Shown here in pieces: positions 61,506-64,000 of a stretch of DNA of 64,000 bases (position 1 is the first letter of the stretch; each line of letters starts with the position of its first letter). The stretch is from Suillus spraguei. Lineage: Eukaryota > Basidiomycota > Agaricomycetes > Boletales > Suillaceae. Below the pieces are notes generated by a model that saw only the letters and a program-made list of their open reading frames with translations, had not been told where the DNA came from and did no database searches. Where the stretch lies: positions 1 to 64,000 of the forward strand of contig JABCPU010000106.1 in assembly GCA_016800925.1 (NCBI GenBank), written 5' to 3'. A program made the position numbers and the translations under genes.

Positions 61506-62619
61506 TAGTTCGGGTGCTAATTTTATCTCCTGGCAACCGAAAAATACTTTGAGTCTAGTATGTCCACGGATGTTAATACTAGGCGGCCCGGTGCAAAATG
61601 CTCATAACGATTCAACGGCATGCTCAACTAGCTTTGAAAGAATCCAGGCATATGCAAGATACCTGTAGATACTTGAGTGATGTTTTGTACAAGTAGAATA
61701 AAATGTTATTGGATGTAAGAGACGAAATAGTGGTGATTTGCAACCTTCACCCAACACAAATCACCTAGGTCCCAAAAATCTTGCAAAACTCGTAAAAATT
61801 TACCAGGTGCATGATTTGAACGCCTTCTTGAAATGCCATGAACCTTCGATAATGGTTACTCTCTTGTGCCGGGTGTTGCAGTGGACTGCCAGTGGTAGAA
61901 TCAACGAAAAGTTTGGCAGTGCTCGTGACACCAGACTGCCACAATCTCCACCGATGGCACAGCAGTAATATTTGCGCATATTTGTGGCGTTAGGATACTG
62001 GAGTGTTTGCGTTCTATAGTACTAGGGTGCCATTGCATAAAACGCTCGACATTCAACATTAAATATTCAGTACATAGTCCTTGGACCGAAGTTGGACGCA
62101 ACGTGTTTGTATTTTTTTTCAAAAGAAACTAACCGGTTCAATAGCCACCGGCACACTGTTTAAAGTTCTGTCGATCAGATACCTCGGGCAATTGTATGTA
62201 TTCTGTTTGGGCTGATCATTCTTAGGTCTTGAGATATTCCTTAATGCAGAGCTGGTCTTGAAAAGACTTGAATTTCGTCAAGAAACAGGGTTGAATTGTC
62301 ATCTAGAGTGTATGAGATGAACGAGGGGTCCTGTTAATTGGCTGACTGCGCCCGGCTGAGTAAGTGGAATTATTTCAGTCTAGAGCTGCATGTGTGACAC
62401 GTCACACGATATTGGGTGGGCATGAAGAACTCATGTTTTCATGCAACCCACTGTAAAGGTATGATTCGGAATGCGTATGTGTAAATCAATATGACACCTA
62501 AACTCGTGACCGAAGTCAGAGTTTGGCAGATTCAGATGCCTTCGGTTCAGATGGCACCATCTTGATGTGAGTAGCCGAGGCTACTAATCGGTGCCGCGTA
62601 ACATTCCATACCTTTGAAG
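61506..62619. other. spacer of duplicated unit 2
   Basis: It contains diverged copies of unit-1 spacer sequence (61,940-62,220) and of the upstream part of unit 2 (62,455-62,600 resembles 60,625-60,780 closely: CACCTAAACTCGTGACCGA, GTTTGGCAGATTCAGATGCC). No gene. Confidence 0.45.
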
Positions 62620-63322
62620 TCAGACATGAGTCGGTGGAACAAGAGAATGGTATTGCCAGAATCTCACTTCACAACGACTTGAGAGGGCCCGGCTACCAAC
62701 GGCCAGTGTTGTGCTCACGATGCGTAGCTTGTCTCCCCTGACATGATGATTCATCAGAAAACGATTAGTGTGGTATTTATTTGAACGTACAACAATGCTG
62801 GTGAATGGTAGACAATGTTCAAAGACTGTGATACGCCGAAAACACCATGACCAGTTGTCGAGGCCCCAAAGACGTAAATGGGCATTGTCGAGCAACTATG
62901 TATCTACATTAGCTCCAGGCAAACTTGAACAGAAGGAGGAGAAACATACATGTCAATCATCATGGCCGTACATCCACCGTGCACGTTTTCAGCACCATTA
63001 AGCATTCCTGAGAATTTGTCAGTAAGCACAACGAATATGAGAAATAAAAGGCACCTTCGTCTACGATTATTTGAAGGACGACACGGCCTTCCAATTTCTC
63101 CGGTTCCTCTGTCTTTGACAATATAGATACCTCTGTTAGTTGCAACCGGGACGCAAACTCCGCTTCGAAACTTCCAAGGGACTTGCTAGTCGACGTGAGG
63201 CGTGACTCAGCCGCATGTATTGCAGAGCGGCTAGCAATGAGTGTTTTATGTCTAGGGAAGCATTCCCTTCGATTTGGGAGGCGTCGATATCGTTTCCTGG
63301 CTTCATCGGAGGAAAAGGTCAA
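62620..63322 (-). CDS. hotdog-fold thioesterase-like protein, copy 3
   Basis: The best-preserved copy. It reads FEAEFASRLQLTEVSILSKT, EKLEGRVVLQIIVDEG, an intron of about 48 bp, MLNGAENVHGGCTAMMID, a second intron with normal GTATGT donor and TAG acceptor (about 62,968-62,909), CSTMPIYVFGASTTGHGVFG, SQSLNIVYHSPALLYVQI, and RGDKLRIVSTTLAVGSRALS to the stop at 62,620. The N-terminal part before LASRSAIHAAESR is out of frame (about 63,250), so the true start is unsure; a stop and a frame change there may mean this copy is broken too. Predicted role: acyl-CoA thioesterase of the PaaI/ACOT13 type (inference from the HGG motif). Confidence 0.6.
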
Positions 63323-63637
63323 GTCACGATTCGGGTGTTAATTTTACATCCGGTGAAACAAGAACCCGAAAGTAGCATATGATCGCTTAGTAGCATTTCA
63401 AGTCAACGCTTGAGATTGACTGATACAGGAAGAAATAGCGGTTCCTTCCCATCATAGTGATTCCCCACAAAGTTTGCTCCTGGTGTTCTGGTACACCATG
63501 TCCCAGCGGTCTTATGAGGTCAGTGTTTACGATCCGTAACTTTTGAGATCATATCGCATGTGAGGTCGAGAACTAAATGAATCCAATGGCAGGTGGTCAA
63601 AGGATTCTTTGTGCAAGAAAGTGGCGCAAGTTACGGT
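63323..63637. other. intergenic
   Basis: No feature recognised in this 315-bp stretch upstream of thioesterase copy 3, apart from its likely promoter. Confidence 0.3.
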
Positions 63638-64000
63638 CTAGGCGAGGTAGTGTTTGACTAATGGCGAGGATTTCGCTTTGCTGACGCATACTCGCGTTCT
63701 TTCCCATCGAAGGCCGTAAGTTTCTTTGTATTTTCGTCGAACATGAAGATTTGAACTCCAGTTTTTGAACTCTAGCTTCCTCCTCGATTCGGGCTGATAG
63801 ACCATTCCGATGATCGATGGAAAGTGTTCAGGCAAAAGATTAATCAGCTTAATAAGTCCTCTCCCGCTAGCACCAAGTACAAGGTGTTCTTCATAGGCAG
63901 ACACGGCGAAGGCTTTCGTGAGGATTTCACGTCATCGAATACAGTATTTCAAGAATTGATGAAAAAAAAATTATGGCCTTTTTTCCCCCACAGACAACGT
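63638..64000 (-). CDS. C-terminal part of an unidentified gene, possibly a beta-propeller
   Basis: A minus-strand frame, 63,904-63,638, ends KSSPLVKHYLA. Its beginning, VSAYEEHLVLGASGRGLIKL, resembles a propeller blade (GASG.GLIK). A possible acceptor lies just before it (CCTTCGCCGTG after an AAAG at about 63,913). The gene would continue past the window edge. The assignment is weak. Confidence 0.35.

Overview
The window looks like nuclear DNA from a mushroom-forming basidiomycete (Agaricomycetes). The coding genes are cut by many short introns of about 45-80 bp with GT..AG ends. The housekeeping genes are eukaryotic (SMC5, EMC6, a mitochondrial L13, a DEAH helicase). The transposon families are those that crowd Agaricomycete genomes: a KDZ transposase, a LINE, Ty3/gypsy chromoviruses, PIF/Harbinger and pogo.

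The window falls into three parts. Positions 1 to about 34,900 are almost entirely mobile and repetitive DNA, in nested layers. They hold a LINE reverse-transcriptase relic split by a solo LTR (1-1975) and a decayed KDZ transposase (about 2,400-3,455). A 9.2 kb satellite block with inverted modules follows (3,500-12,720). Next come a reverse-strand gypsy copy that landed in a Harbinger transposase (12,770-17,540) and a second, forward gypsy element with LTRs about 98% alike (17,694-25,676). The block ends with a minisatellite, a MITE, two solo LTRs with exact target duplications, a structurally complete pogo transposon with intact reading frame (28,370-31,420), and a dead WD40 gene.

Positions 35,248 to 57,676 are an orderly, gene-dense stretch: mitochondrial ribosomal protein L13 (+), an unrecognised acidic protein (-), SMC5 (+), aspartate-semialdehyde dehydrogenase (-), EMC6 (+), a DUF6593-like protein (+), TTC27/Emw1 (-), a DHX33/Dhr2-type DEAH RNA helicase (-), ITPase/Ham1 (-) and a BOI-type SH3-SAM-PH protein with a CH-like C-terminus (+). 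Gaps are short and often divergent, so promoters are probably shared (acidic protein/SMC5, HOM2/EMC6, HAM1/BOI). The genes serve unrelated core functions; I see no cluster with one pathway.

Positions 57,890 to 64,000 hold three diverged direct copies of a hotdog-fold thioesterase-like gene, all on the minus strand, separated by relics and a 23-bp perfect hairpin. Exon joins were read by eye from splice signals and frame continuity; where a join is uncertain the entry says so.
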